From positions 25,014,386 through 25,078,385 of the forward strand of contig CM029377.1 of assembly GCA_017165825.1 (NCBI GenBank): 64,000 nucleotides of DNA, in the 5' to 3' direction. A program made the position numbers and the translations under genes. Position 1 is the first letter of the stretch. Each line of letters opens with the position of its first letter. The notes under the pieces are model-generated. The model made no database searches. It saw only the letters and a program-made list of their open reading frames with translations, and was not told the origin of the DNA. This DNA comes from Hepsetus odoe. Taxonomy: Eukaryota; Chordata; Actinopteri; Characiformes; Hepsetidae. This document shows positions 46,633 through 57,573 of the stretch, piece by piece.

Positions 46633-47100
46633 CTTGGTGGCCTTGCTGGTTCTTGGCATGGATTATGTATCCAAGATGGTATGCAGCGTTAATGTTCTTG
46701 ATTATGCACCAGTCACGGAGAGTCAGGAGCATCCTGAGAAAGGAGAAGGCATGAAACACAGAGGAGACGGCAGTCACTGTGAAGATGGCAACAAGGGCCT
46801 TGCAAACAACTCACCCTTGAACTGCTAAGTACATTTCAATCCTTGCAGTGATGGTCTGTACATCTCCTGCGGTCATGTGTCGGAGAAAGAGAGGAACAGC
46901 AAGAAGGGTGCCAAGGAAGATGCCTGTGGAAGCCAATGCAACAAGGAATGTCTCCAGAATGCCCAAGGTGAGAGGTGTATTAGGTCAAAGATGGTGTGTG
47001 GTAACATACCTCATGTTCATATGCTCTGATGTAACGAACTGCATTTGTGTCTGAGGAATACCACCAGCAATGTAGCGACAGCAGATACTGGGGCCCTCCT
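46633..47100 (-). CDS. Three candidate small exons, unrecognised membrane protein
   Basis: Minus-strand blocks 47010-47100, 46815-46951 and 46633-46733 are separated by 58- and 81-bp gaps with splice-like ends: CACTCAG|A, GAG|GTATGT, CTGGAG|A, CAAGG|GTGAGT, CTTTCTCAG|G and CCAAG|GTGTGC. The phases fit (0 at the first junction, 2 at the second), giving about 110 open codons. The second block contains a hydrophobic stretch, TFLVALASTGIFLGTLLAVP, and the third reads MLLTLRDWCIIKNINAAYHL. The first gap is shorter than typical vertebrate introns. The plus strand also has splice-like ends here, so the strand is not certain. No family recognised. Confidence 0.35.
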
Positions 47101-47329
47101 CTGAGTGTGGTAAGTGATGGTAAGGGAGACTACTGTGATAGCACAGAGGGGAGTGGCTGTGCTCCTAAGGGGAAATCTCAAGGCACCAGTGATCAGCACA
47201 TGTCGGTGAGGGTCCGCTCTGAAGGCCCTGTGGGCTGCCAGAATCACTCGGAGGAGTGGAGGGCTCTGCAGTAGAGCATCCAGCACTGGGAGCGAACACA
47301 GACAGAGACCAATCAGAGATCACACATCT

Positions 47330-47930
47330 AGTTTACGACCTGTACTTCCCTGAGGAGAACAGGAGTGGTAGTGGCTTCCCACTACTGCTCTGCTATCATG
47401 GCAGTCTCCTGTGCCAAGTGGGAGAGGCTGCCTTTATGACCATGGTGTCCTACAATGGACTAGGGCTTTGGGATACCCCTCACCACCGCCAGCAGCCCTG
47501 GACATGGTGGTGGCTGGTCAGGGACCCATTTTGGTTTTGTTTTGTGGATCTGGCCATGTGCCCCATAAGGGGCTGTTTGTTTTATGAAGGTGTTTTGTTC
47601 TTGGCCTCCCCCCAGAGGCTCAGCTCGGGGCGAGGCTATGTGTTGGCGCCCCGGGAGTTGCGCCTTTTGGGGGTGGGGTGGTTCTGTCTCTTCTGACTGA
47701 GCACACCTGAGCTCATGAAGGCACAGGTGTGCTTCATTGGGGCTGCTATTTAAGCCCAGATGAGTCAGAACAGAGCGTGGTTTTTTGATACCTCTTGGTA
47801 ACTTGTTATAGTCAGAATTGCAGTCCTTGCATCTTGTTTTGGTTAATATAATGAATAAAACTATGTTCCTGACTCCTGGCTCTGCATTGACGACCTTCCC
47901 GCACCCCACCACCGTTACACTCATACACCC
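47330..47930. repeat. Unclassified dispersed-repeat-like segment
   Basis: GC-rich block with a perfect 10-bp inverted repeat (agcacacctg at 47700-47709, caggtgtgct at 47724-47733), then a ctatttaagcccag TATA-like phrase and an AATAAA-type signal near 47850. From memory such phrases recur in fish genomes, and the promoter-like plus polyA-like arrangement hints at an LTR. No partner copy or target duplication is visible here. Confidence 0.35.
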
Positions 47931-48330
47931 TACTTTTGACAGTGGTCTTCACTGGAATCCACCTATGTCTAACTGAACATATTAGACATCTTTGAAAAGA
48001 CACACATATGGTATTACAGTTTTTGTTCATTGAAAACCGTGACACAGGTCTCAGAAAGGCTACACAAATATTTCTGAACCTATGAAAGTGCCGAATCACA
48101 GTCAAAGTAACATTCACCATTTCTTAAATGCAACTGAGCTAGACTCACAAGCAGTCCTCTTAAATCGGCTGCCCACACAAATGAAATAATCTGAGTTGAA
48201 AGGCCTTGGTCAGACAGGTAACACCAAGCATCAGCATCAATTATATCCAGAGTTTGTTTGTTGGGAAGAAGCTGTGTATAACTCAATCACACCAGAAGGA
48301 AGCCACTCTTCAGTCAAAGGCTCTTAGACA
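47931..48330. other. Unassigned DNA
   Basis: I see nothing definite. Some of it may be the decayed 5' half of the Tc1 remnant that follows. Confidence 0.35.
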
Positions 48331-48830
48331 ATGAGAAGCAAAATTCTCTGGTCTGATGAAATGTAGACTCATATATTTGGCCATAATTCTCAATAGTGTG
48401 TTTGGTGTAGTCAAATATGGTGGTGGCAGCATCATGCTGAAGGTTATAATTTAACATCAAGGATAATAACTAGAAGCATTAAACAAAGAAGTGGCATAGG
48501 GAAAACTTTTGTGAATGTCCTGGAGTGGCTCTACCAGAGCCTGGACATGAACCCAATGTAGCATCTCTAGTGAGACATGAAAATAGGTGTGCACTGGTAC
48601 TGTCCATCCAACTTCTGTCCAAAGTTGTGCCAAAGTTGTGGGATCATTCCCAAGAAGCCATGTACCTTGCACTCAAAGTTGCTTTAACCCTGTATTTGAA
48701 CAAAATGGGATTCAAGATTTTTGTTTTGATTAAATCATGAAATCATAAAAGTGTAAAGACTGATGAGGAAAAAATTAATTGAACCTATTTTTGGATGAGT
48801 CTGAAACATAAAAAAATTAGAAACTCTGTA
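48331..48830 (+). pseudogene. Tc1/mariner transposase C-terminal remnant
   Basis: Decayed motifs of a Tc1 transposase: tctggtctgatgaaatgtag (W-SDE region), ggtggtggcagcatcatgct (GGGSIM), then WSGSTRAWT-like and gacatgaacccaatgtagc (decayed DMNPxE). The end is a helical C-terminal phrase. Frames are broken throughout. Confidence 0.72.
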
Positions 48831-49744
48831 AACATATGCCACATTTATGCATGGAGCACCCCATTGGTACCTAAAGTGCTAAACTCTCTGAGATACAAAA
48901 AAAATTAAAGATATTCCCATCACTTATCCCATCACCTAACAGCTTAAGGGTAAAAAATAATCTAAAAGGTGGAGCCTTGTGATATGTTTTTGTAGAGTTT
49001 AGTGTAAAGTATGTGTGGTGCAAGTGCAGAATTATTAAACCCCTGCCTTATTCAGGTTGTTTTTGTAGACGGCATCAAAGTTCTTCTAAAACACATGTTA
49101 ATTGTGTAAATAGACCTTACAAATGAAGAAAACAAACAAACAAACAAACAAAAAAACACATCTCTGGGCAAAAGAATTAAAATGGGTCTGAAAGTAGCCT
49201 AAAGCCCTGTGCCAAAGGAAATCAAATCTAAGAAGTGTTCAAAGTAGATGACTTAAGAGCTCTAATCACAGCAACTCGGATGTTGTGGTATTTTGAGTAT
49301 TCATGCATCGACTCTGAAGCTCATGCTGAGGGCACATGCTCTGCAAATGTACATGTACGTTTTAAATCTGTCCTCCTAACTGACAGAACATCCATAATGC
49401 ATTATTTACTTCCAAAGTAGGAAACTGGCGCACAGTTCAGCTAAGGATATAAAGCTCCTGCAAACAGCTCAGCTTTAATTCATGTTAAAAGGGGTCATAT
49501 TTAACAAGGTCAGCATTAAACTCTGTCCTGTAACAAATGTTTTCCACTTACTCTGTTGCTTATGGCCCACTGGTTTTCCTGTAACAATGAAAACTGTTGT
49601 GTGTAAAAATAGGTCTGTACGGAACAATAAAAATATCTAAAAGTTCAAAGAACACGTAGAAAAATTATAAAACTTGTTTTAGTGTTCCCACTCTCATTGA
49701 TACAATTGAAAATTTTTTTAAATAAAATTGAAATTAATAGAATT
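48831..49744. other. Unassigned intergenic DNA
   Basis: Contains an (AAAC)n run near 49128-49156. No gene recognised. Confidence 0.4.
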
Positions 49745-49880
49745 TTAGCTCGGGAAGCAGTGATGGGGATGGTATTTTGCTCAAGAGTACCTCTGGGCAA
49801 CCTACTGGCCTGGGACAGCGGTGGCCCAGTGGTTGGGGGCTGGACCCCAGGATCAGAAGGTTGTGGGTTCAAACTGCAAT
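49745..49880. mobile_element. Two SINE type A fragments, inverted relative to each other
   Basis: 49745-49808 is a minus-strand middle fragment (agcagtgatggggatggtat, cctctgggcaacctactgg). 49811-49880 is a plus-strand head (gggacagcggtggcccagtgg, then the B box gtgggttcaaac). They abut within a few bases, so the pair is head-proximal to body in opposite orientation. Confidence 0.75.
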
Positions 49881-49994
49881 CTGTAGTCCCAAATCCCTGC
49901 TTCTTCACTTTAATTTCATAGAGGCAGGCTTGATTTATGTGTTGAGGAATAGAAAACTGCCATCCAATTAGTCCTTGGCAATATATGTCCTTCC

Positions 49995-50262
49995 TTTACT
50001 GGATAGGGTTGTTGTCTCACAGTGAGAAGGTCCTGTTTGCTTGTTCTCCCTGTGTCTGCATGGGTTACAGGGTGTTCTGTTTTCCTCCCACAGTGCTAAA
50101 ACATCAGGTGGAGTGGAGATGCTAAATGTCCCCTCAGTGTGAGTAAGTGTGTCTATGTGTATTTCCTGCAAACATTCTACATTTTGCCCTGCGAGAGCTG
50201 GGATAGACTCCAGCATCGGCCAGAACCCTAATCAGGACAAGCGGCTCAGAAAATGAGCGAGT
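49995..50262 (+). mobile_element. SINE, type D, degraded
   Basis: gtctcacagtgagaaggtcc, tgttctccctgtgtctgcat, tcctcccacagt and gctgggatagactccagc with a final gacaagcggctcagaaaatg. Same family as 34283-34625, with internal deletions. Confidence 0.82.
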
Positions 50263-51034
50263 GAGTGTTTCTATTTTAGATATATTACTTATTGCATTTT
50301 TATTTATTCATTATGCAATGCGTTTCTTCAAGCTTCAAAGCATACTGTTTCCCTAACACTTGTACATAAGTATCTGCTTATTTAGAATACAGCTAACAAG
50401 ACTTTACAAGACTTATTTAGGCTGGAATGAAGACATCATGAGGACACCTTGTTGTGATTTCTCATTTGCTCAAAATGAATCCATATTGACTAGTCAGAAT
50501 GTTCTGTGTATATAAATATATCAACACTCTGGTCAAACTCTGAAGTGACCTTAACCAACCTCCTTGGGAGCTGCAGCTTCGGTTCGGCCGGCTTCATCTG
50601 TGCACTGTGAACACAAATGACTCCTGCTTCACATGATTAACACATGAACAGAAGCATGTCTGCTAGTAGTGAATAGCAGCCAGAAGTTTCAGGTGCACTT
50701 CTAGGGTGTAAACATAAAGAACAAATCACTTTTGCCCAGAGATCACACAAAGGACGATGGGAACCACAACGGGAATTCAGTTCTTTTTGAAGGCTAGAGA
50801 AAATGTGAATGCAAAGTGAATTCACTTTCCCTTCACTCCTTGGTTCACTTTAAATTGATTTTTTTTAAAGCAATCTATTAGACATTTAAATGCAAATACT
50901 TGGCTGTGAGTAAGTATAAACGTAGTTCACCATCTTCCAAGGTGAAAGAAGTGAGTCCACTTCATCTTCAGTAGGCTAATGTTATTTTAGGGCGTAGACC
51001 AATGTGCCTTTATAGGGGTGTTAAAATGTACATT

Positions 51035-51035
<1 letters not shown>
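50263..51035. other. Unassigned intergenic DNA
   Basis: No gene or named repeat recognised. Confidence 0.4.
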
Positions 51036-51095
<60 letters not shown>

Positions 51096-51104
51096 ATATA
51101 TAAT
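51036..51104. repeat. (AT)n microsatellite
   Basis: About 33 AT units with one interruption. It directly precedes the second MITE and may include its TA target. Confidence 0.95.
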
Positions 51105-51111
51105 ACTAAAT

Positions 51112-51484
51112 ATAAGTTTTGTGCAGGTGTGAAAAAATGCTGTAAACAAATAATGCTTTTAGAAATATAAATAATGATTCTCAATAGAGAATGAGGATGT
51201 GATTATTTTTATCAATTTACAAAATGTAAAGTGAGCGAACAAAAGAAAAATCTAAATCAAATCAATATTTGTTACTACCTTTTGCCTTCAATTTCAGAAT
51301 TCAGAATTGATGCTGTTTTGAAGGCAAAGGGTGGTCACACCAAAAATTGATTTGATTTAGTTTTCTCTTTTGTTCATTCACTGCGTTTTATTGATTGATG
51401 AAAATAAATGATTAACACTTTCAATTTTGAAAGCATTCTTTGTTTACAGCATTTTTTCACATCTGCCTAAAACTTTTGCACAGT
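51112..51484. mobile_element. Palindromic MITE, second copy
   Basis: Inverted arms of roughly 170 bp share phrases with 2810-3354: gtgtgaaaaaatgctgtaaa, gcgaacaaaagaaaaatcta and tttgccttcaa, inverted on the right with gcattctttgtttacagc and cctaaaacttttgcacag. The loop is much shorter than in the first copy and the left terminus merges into the (AT)n tract. Confidence 0.83.
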
Positions 51485-54344
51485 AAGATTATGCAAACTT
51501 ATCTTTTGCACTTGCACACCCAAGCCAACAGTTATTAGACCTCTGTCTCCCACCAGTGTCAATGAATCACACCTACGAATTTTTTGCCCACACCTCTAAC
51601 ATCCTTCTCGCCCTGAGTCAACTGCATGACAGGGTCATTCCACCATTCTCTCAGTTCCTGCATGCTGTGCTGTTTCCTTTGGCTGCTTAATGTGATTGAT
51701 GTACATCGACAGGCCCAGGATGATGAGTTATTTTTGGTTTGACCCCAGTCTCTATTGCCAGTGAGTAGTGAGGTAATATGTGGATAAGAATGAGAATATA
51801 TGTGTGCATCTGCTTCTGTGTTCCATGAAGAACAGATGTCTGCACTTCCATTACATATTTGTAATACACTACAACAATGTACATATCCACTACAACAATG
51901 ATCATAATTTACTTGAACACAGCAACTTTATGCCACCAAAATAATAATTTGTTATTGATAACAACAATGATCATAATTTACTTTAACACAACAACTTGTG
52001 TTAACAGTTCAGCTTATTTCCATGGGAATATTGAAAAAATGCTCCCTGTTCTGATTGTCAGTCCTGTATTGTGATTCACTCAAAAAGTTCAAGCTGAAAC
52101 CTTCCTTAAATCTTTTGCCTAAATGAGCATAAAGGAATATGTAAATGAATTTGTTTGTGATATGACGTGGAGTTCTGAACTGTTTTGATTTCATATAACA
52201 ATGGTATGGACAGGGGAGAGAATGCTACATAGTACACCATACTCGTATTTCAATAAAAAGATGAAAAAAGGGGTTTTCCTGGATACTGGGCCTTTAACAT
52301 CATAAAAGGGCCAAGTGCCTTTTAAATAGATATACCTTTTTTAATATTCTCAAGTCCACTCCTTAACATCAGGGTTTCCCATGAGGCTCAGTGTAATTTT
52401 AATGCATATTAATGCATGTCAGCCAGAGAATGGCACTCTGTGGCCCATTTCCATACGGCCTGTCTTGGCCTCAGTTTGGCAGCTTGGCATTAAAATCTCT
52501 TAAACTTGCAATCTCTCTCTCTTGCTCTCTCTCTTGGTCCCATCTGTCGTCACAGTGGCATGATCAAGACCAATCATCTCTGGCAATAATATTAAATTCA
52601 GTCCCTATGAGTCTTGAAATCATCTGCAGCGGGTCATTTAGGGCCTGCCTGATGAGAATGAGGATGTGTGGGACTCACAGGCTTTCTCTTTTTCTGGATG
52701 TGCTGATTCTAGTATTTAAGGCTATTTGTCATATTATGTAGTATTCTGAAGTGTAGAAGGATCTCTATGCCTCATCAGAATTCACAAAACTGTAATACTC
52801 TCATGTATTGCGCCAGTCTTGCGATACCTTGTAGACTTGCAATATTACAATACCTAGCATACTTTTTACAAATACAGCCACTGGGAATCCCAGTCTTGCC
52901 AAACAAATCCCGACTACTAACCTTATATTATCAATGCTGCGAAAAAGCAGTTTTCCATTTTCTATTTTTGCTTGCTTATAACACTAAATTGTTTCTCTTC
53001 TTCAAAAGATGAAGTACAATAGAGAGGCCAACTGCAGTGAACCGAATTTATAGATTTTAAAACTCACCAGCAGATCAGAATCATTTCTGTTTTATTAGTA
53101 ACAAAAAATAGAGGAAATCATACTTTTTCTCAGTGCTGTTGTTATTTTACTTTGAAGCTTAGTGTCATTCCAGCCTTTTTCTTTAATTTCTGAAGGAGCT
53201 GTTTAACAGCCCCTAGCACAATGCTGATTTTGCTTGTGCCATTAGGTGATTTACAAAGATCTTTAAGTGTTTTTTTTTTCTGTTCTTAAAATTCACATTT
53301 TATTGTAGCACTAGCACAAGCAAAAATATTAGAATCTTGTGACAAATACAGAAAAAAACACTGGCTATTTCAGTTTTACAGTGAGAAAACATTCTGATAC
53401 TGAATATACTGCCTATAATGAACCTTAAACAAGTGCAAGTTAAACATTTGTTTCAATGGAAATGGAGGAAGATAGCTGAAGAAGAAAATAGACATTGCAT
53501 TCCTGCTTTCAGAAGTAAAATAGGGTGGGGAAAACCTCTTTATTAAAATATCAACTAGCAAACTTGCTTCCAGATTTCTAGCCCCTTCAAAAGGCTGCTT
53601 AGGGGAAGCCCACCCACCACTTCAGTTATTACCCCATTGCCTTTATCACAGTTCGTATGCATGGTCAGCCAATCCTAGATGGGACTTGAATTAACAACCT
53701 CCTGATTTCACAAGCATTGTTGCATATTTGCAAACCACAACATTACAACAAGATTTGTTTAATGTTCTATCTCAGCATTTGACTTTTTTTTTACCAGCTT
53801 CACAGCAAATACATGCAATAAATAAAAAAATAAACAACAACAACAACAAAAAAAACAAACCTTTGACCTCATCAGGGCTTGATTTGACAACCTAACCTCA
53901 AAGTCATGGATTATAACAGTGAGCCACAAAGCCTTAAAAGTGAAAAATCATTTTTGGACAAGAATGATGAATGATGAGATCTTGATGCTTGCTACCAGAG
54001 GTCAGAGGCCAAGCTCACATTCTCTTGTGGAACATTCAAACAGTGAATTTGACTTAAAATATTGCCCCAACTGAACTTAACTATTTAAAAAAGTGTCCTT
54101 TAAAACCTATTAACCACTGATAACCTGTTCATTAACCTAGAAAGTTAACTCTCAATGACCCTCTCTTTTTGTAACTGATCTCCTCCTGATCCTAGGGGAT
54201 AGTTATGAAAATAGTACTGGGTTTATTAAGAAGGTATTTAAAACCAAACCAAAAGAGTACTGAAAATGGAATGTTCTTTGACTGTTAAGTCACTTACATG
54301 AATCACATACTGAATTAATAGGTCAAGTAAGTTAGAGGCTGACG
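51485..54344. other. Unique DNA; candidate conserved block at 52380-52700
   Basis: Mostly unassigned. A 38-bp segment (gatcataatttactt core) is duplicated at about 51892-51930 and 51961-51999. 52380-52700 is non-repetitive with ATGCATATTAATGCAT-type motifs. tRNA-like decayed phrases occur near 53640-53720 and 53870-53935 but are too weak to call. Confidence 0.35.
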
Positions 54345-55650
54345 TTTTTTTTGTCTTAGCTAGAACTATGTTTATTCTTTACCTCAAGACTAGATTATTG
54401 CAGTGCCCAGCTATCAGGATGTTCCAGAAACTTCAGTTAGTCCACAACGCAGCAGCTAGACTCCTCACTAGATCTAGATCATTTGATCACTAGTCTGATA
54501 TTAGTCCAATATGATGTAGACTTCATTGGCTTCCTGTGAAATTCCACATCAACTGTAAAATTCTACTACTGATTTACAAAGCCCTAAACGACCTTGCTCC
54601 TGAACATCTCCCCAAGTTTATCTCCAGTTATGAACATTCACGCTCACTTTCTAACAGTTCCCAGGATTTGAAAATTATAACAGGGGGAAGAGCCTATTCA
54701 TTTAATCCCCTCATCTCTGAAACAGTCTTCCAGCTACTGTCTGGGACTCAGACACACTCTCAATATTTAAGTCCAGGCTAAACATGACTTGTTAAGCCCG
54801 GGTTTAGTAATTAATCTTTCTGTTAGTTAAAAAGTGCAGATCTAGGGATTCACAGATACAGAGAATTACAGTGAAGTTGGTGCTGCCGGCCCACAACTCT
54901 CATGTCATCACTCAGGTTTGTTGATGGTGGTGTGGGGGTATGCCATTGTCTCAGCGTGCTCTCGTGTTTGTAAAACCCTCGGCTCTGTCCATTCTAGTTA
55001 AGCTGTAATTGTGAGTTCTGCTGGAGTCCCAGTACTGCATTCATAACAGAACTAATTTCTCTCTCTGTTTGAGATGAATGACTGTCCACTACTTGTTCGG
55101 TGGGCAGCTTATACCCTAAAAGTAAAGATCTCCCAGCCAAGTCCATCAATTACCATGAGAGTTTCCTGAACTCCAGACCAGCTAGAGTTGACAAAATTAC
55201 TATTATCAGATTTCTCTCCCCACCTGAACTACAGATCAGCTACATCAGACTGGATCATCTGCATGAGCTATTGCCACAAACTAAGATTAACAAAAGCTCC
55301 ATCCACTCAAGCAGAACCATCACTATTAGCTAATTGATCTTCCAGTTACAGACAGACTTTATAGTAACTCATACTTTACTGGATTTTATTGCAAAATCTA
55401 TATATTTTAAAAATGCAAAATAAAAAAAAATTCTCTTTCTTTTCTTTCTTGATTATTCCATGCCAACCAGAGGAGGATGGGTTCCCCTTTTGAGTCTTGG
55501 TTCCTCCCAAGGTTTCTTCCTCCAGTTTTAGCAAATGTTTCCTTTGTCGCCTTCGGCTTACTTACTTCTGTCTTGAACCCGGATTCTGTAAAGCTGCTTT
55601 TTCACAACTACAGTTGTAAAAACCTCTATATAAATAAAACTGACTTGATT
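54345..55650 (+). mobile_element. L2-type LINE 3' end
   Basis: The coding end reads SRLDYCSAQLSGC, VHNAAARLLTRSR, then LHWLPVKFHINCKILLLIYK with ALNDLAPEHLPKF, the standard C-terminal signature of L2/Rex-type reverse transcriptases, broken by stops. A long 3' UTR follows (with tcccaaggtttcttcctcca) and ends with ctctatataaataaaactga. 5'-truncated, as is typical for LINE insertions. Confidence 0.86.
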
Positions 55651-56194
55651 CCAGTACTATTTAGTCTTGACTCATGCTGTTGTGGCTGTTTGTTCTTAAA
55701 GTTCAAGTTTGGATCACATTCACATACACATTCTGAGGAATCAACTAGCTTTCAGATGGGCCCAACTAGACCAACTTGATGTAAACTGAATTGTCACAAA
55801 GAATGGTTTTACACTTGTGTTTCAGCAGTGAGTGATTTGCTTACTTTGTTACAAAGAGTTTAAAAACTATTTAAAAGTTAGATGCAAAGTCCATCCATCC
55901 ACCCATTCATCCATCCATTCATCCATTATCTATTATACATTATCTGTGCTTGCATTCATGGAGCCTATCCCAGAAATAATCTTTGTTGTTTGCAAACCAT
56001 TTTGTGCACTAATATTAAGTCCTCATTGGAACTCAAGTATTTTAAGTAGAAAAAAAAGTGTTTACATCAGAAGCAGGATGTTGAGCTAATATTCCACAGC
56101 AAACAATCTGAGAACAAAATCAGCAAACAAGACATTTCTCCCACTAAAAACAGTAGACTGCACAATAATACATTTTTCCTTTAACAGTAAGGAC
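55651..56194. other. Unassigned DNA with an (ATCC)n tract
   Basis: Imperfect (ATCC)n near 55890-55928. No gene recognised. Confidence 0.45.
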
Positions 56195-56760
56195 AATTCA
56201 TTTGTTTTTGCTGTGCACTGAAGAAATTTGGGTTTAAGAAGAGGGATCAGATTTGTAACTTTTATTTCCTGGTATTTGCATCAGGATATATTAAATCTGT
56301 TAACAATATAGCACCTTCTGTATCTGACCAGCCAGTTCAAGTGAACAAAAATATTGGAACGTAAGTGGTTTACAGGTGTTTGCTGTTACACAGGTAATTC
56401 CTGTTAAGTGATTGTTTAAACTATAATTAGCTATTGATCTCTATTCATGTATTTCATCTTTGAATGCTGCATTTGCAAGAAGCGAAAACCACCATAGAGA
56501 AAATTGTGTTTTTTGAGGAAAAGTATGCCACCTTGAAGTGGGAAAAGAGGGAAAACACATTAGAATCCTTTCACAAGTACAACTGGGCAAAGACAGCTAT
56601 TTTGAAATGTCCTGAAAAAAGAAGGAAAGCACTGGTGTGCTGAGCAACAGACACCAAACCATCAAGAAAAAGAACAAATGATGATGACAGGCAAATTATT
56701 ATAATGGTGGATGTATCACAATCCACTGTTCAAAGAAGATTGTTCTAACAAATAAATCGT
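56195..56760 (+). mobile_element. Decayed Tc1/mariner element, 5' half
   Basis: The left end (ttttatttcctggtatttgc and gatatattaaa) matches the left end of the remnant at 16430. It is followed by a decayed DNA-binding region (SFHKYNWAKTAI and STVQRRL). The 3' half is missing. Confidence 0.6.
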
Positions 56761-57135
56761 TTCTCTAACATAAAACAGCTTCTCCAAACTATAATATATA
56801 TATATATATTTGGAGAAGTTCAATACAACAGTCATGCAAGGTCAAGACTATGAAATTAACAGGTTGTTGATATAATGTTTTAGGCAATTGCCAAGGTATC
56901 AAAGGTGTTTGCTATCATGTTTTAGATGGTTGCAAAAGATGCTAAGTAGTTATTTTTGGTAATAATTACTAGGGTGTGTGGTAGTTACTGCGGTAACTCT
57001 GGTGGATATTTACTGGTCACTTGAGTTTGTTTGTGTTTCCAGATATTTGCTGAATTACTTTTCTTGATAATGTTTATGCAGACATTACTTTTTGAATCAG
57101 AAGCAAGTAAATATCAGCAGTGTTTTTAAAGGTTG
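56761..57135. other. Unassigned DNA with a short (TA)n
   Basis: (TA)n at about 56791-56809. No gene seen. Confidence 0.45.
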
Positions 57136-57573
57136 AGTGAAAGTGACAACCCTGATGGAGAAGTACAGAGAAGGTCAGAAGGAGTTGGATTATGCGTTTG
57201 TGGACTTGGAGAAAGCATATGACAGGGTGCCCAGAGAGGAGTTGTGATTTTGTATGAGGAAGTCAGGTGTTGCAGAGAAGTATGTGAGAGTAGTTCAGGA
57301 TATGTATGATGGCAGTGTAAAAAAAGTGAAAGTGACTACGCTTGTCATTGCAAGGTCACAGCACAGCAAGCATGAACCACAACGAAATTGGACCTCTGCT
57401 TTTAACCCATGCACACAAACACTGTGCAGCAGTGGGCAGCTATTGAAAGCGCCCGGGGAGCAGTGACAGGGACGGTACCTTGCTCAGGGGTACCTCAGGG
57501 CAACCTACTTGTGAGGGAATTGAACCCACAATCTTCCGATGCGGGGCAACTCCCTAACCACTAGGCCACTGCC
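57136..57573 (-). mobile_element. SINE-RTE-SINE-tail composite
   Basis: Read on the minus strand: a type A SINE from its head at 57573 to its tail at about 57321, then about 170 bp of antisense RTE (57153-57320), then a second type A tail only (agtgaaagtgacaacc on the plus strand at 57136-57151). The SINE/RTE junction (ggcagtgtaaaaaaagtgaa) and several RTE base changes are identical to the copy at 42.4 kb. No other RTE sequence flanks it. Confidence 0.88.

Noticed and set aside
47256..47696. 146-codon plus frame and the overlapping 154-codon minus frame
   Set aside because: Low-complexity Trp/Gly/Pro composition, both strands open because of GC content, and they overlap the repeat-like block.
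51892..51999. CRISPR-like repeats
   Set aside because: Only two copies of a 38-bp segment in eukaryotic DNA, no array and no cas genes.
53640..53935. Additional SINE heads
   Set aside because: Some tRNA-like phrases, but no body or tail of a recognised family.
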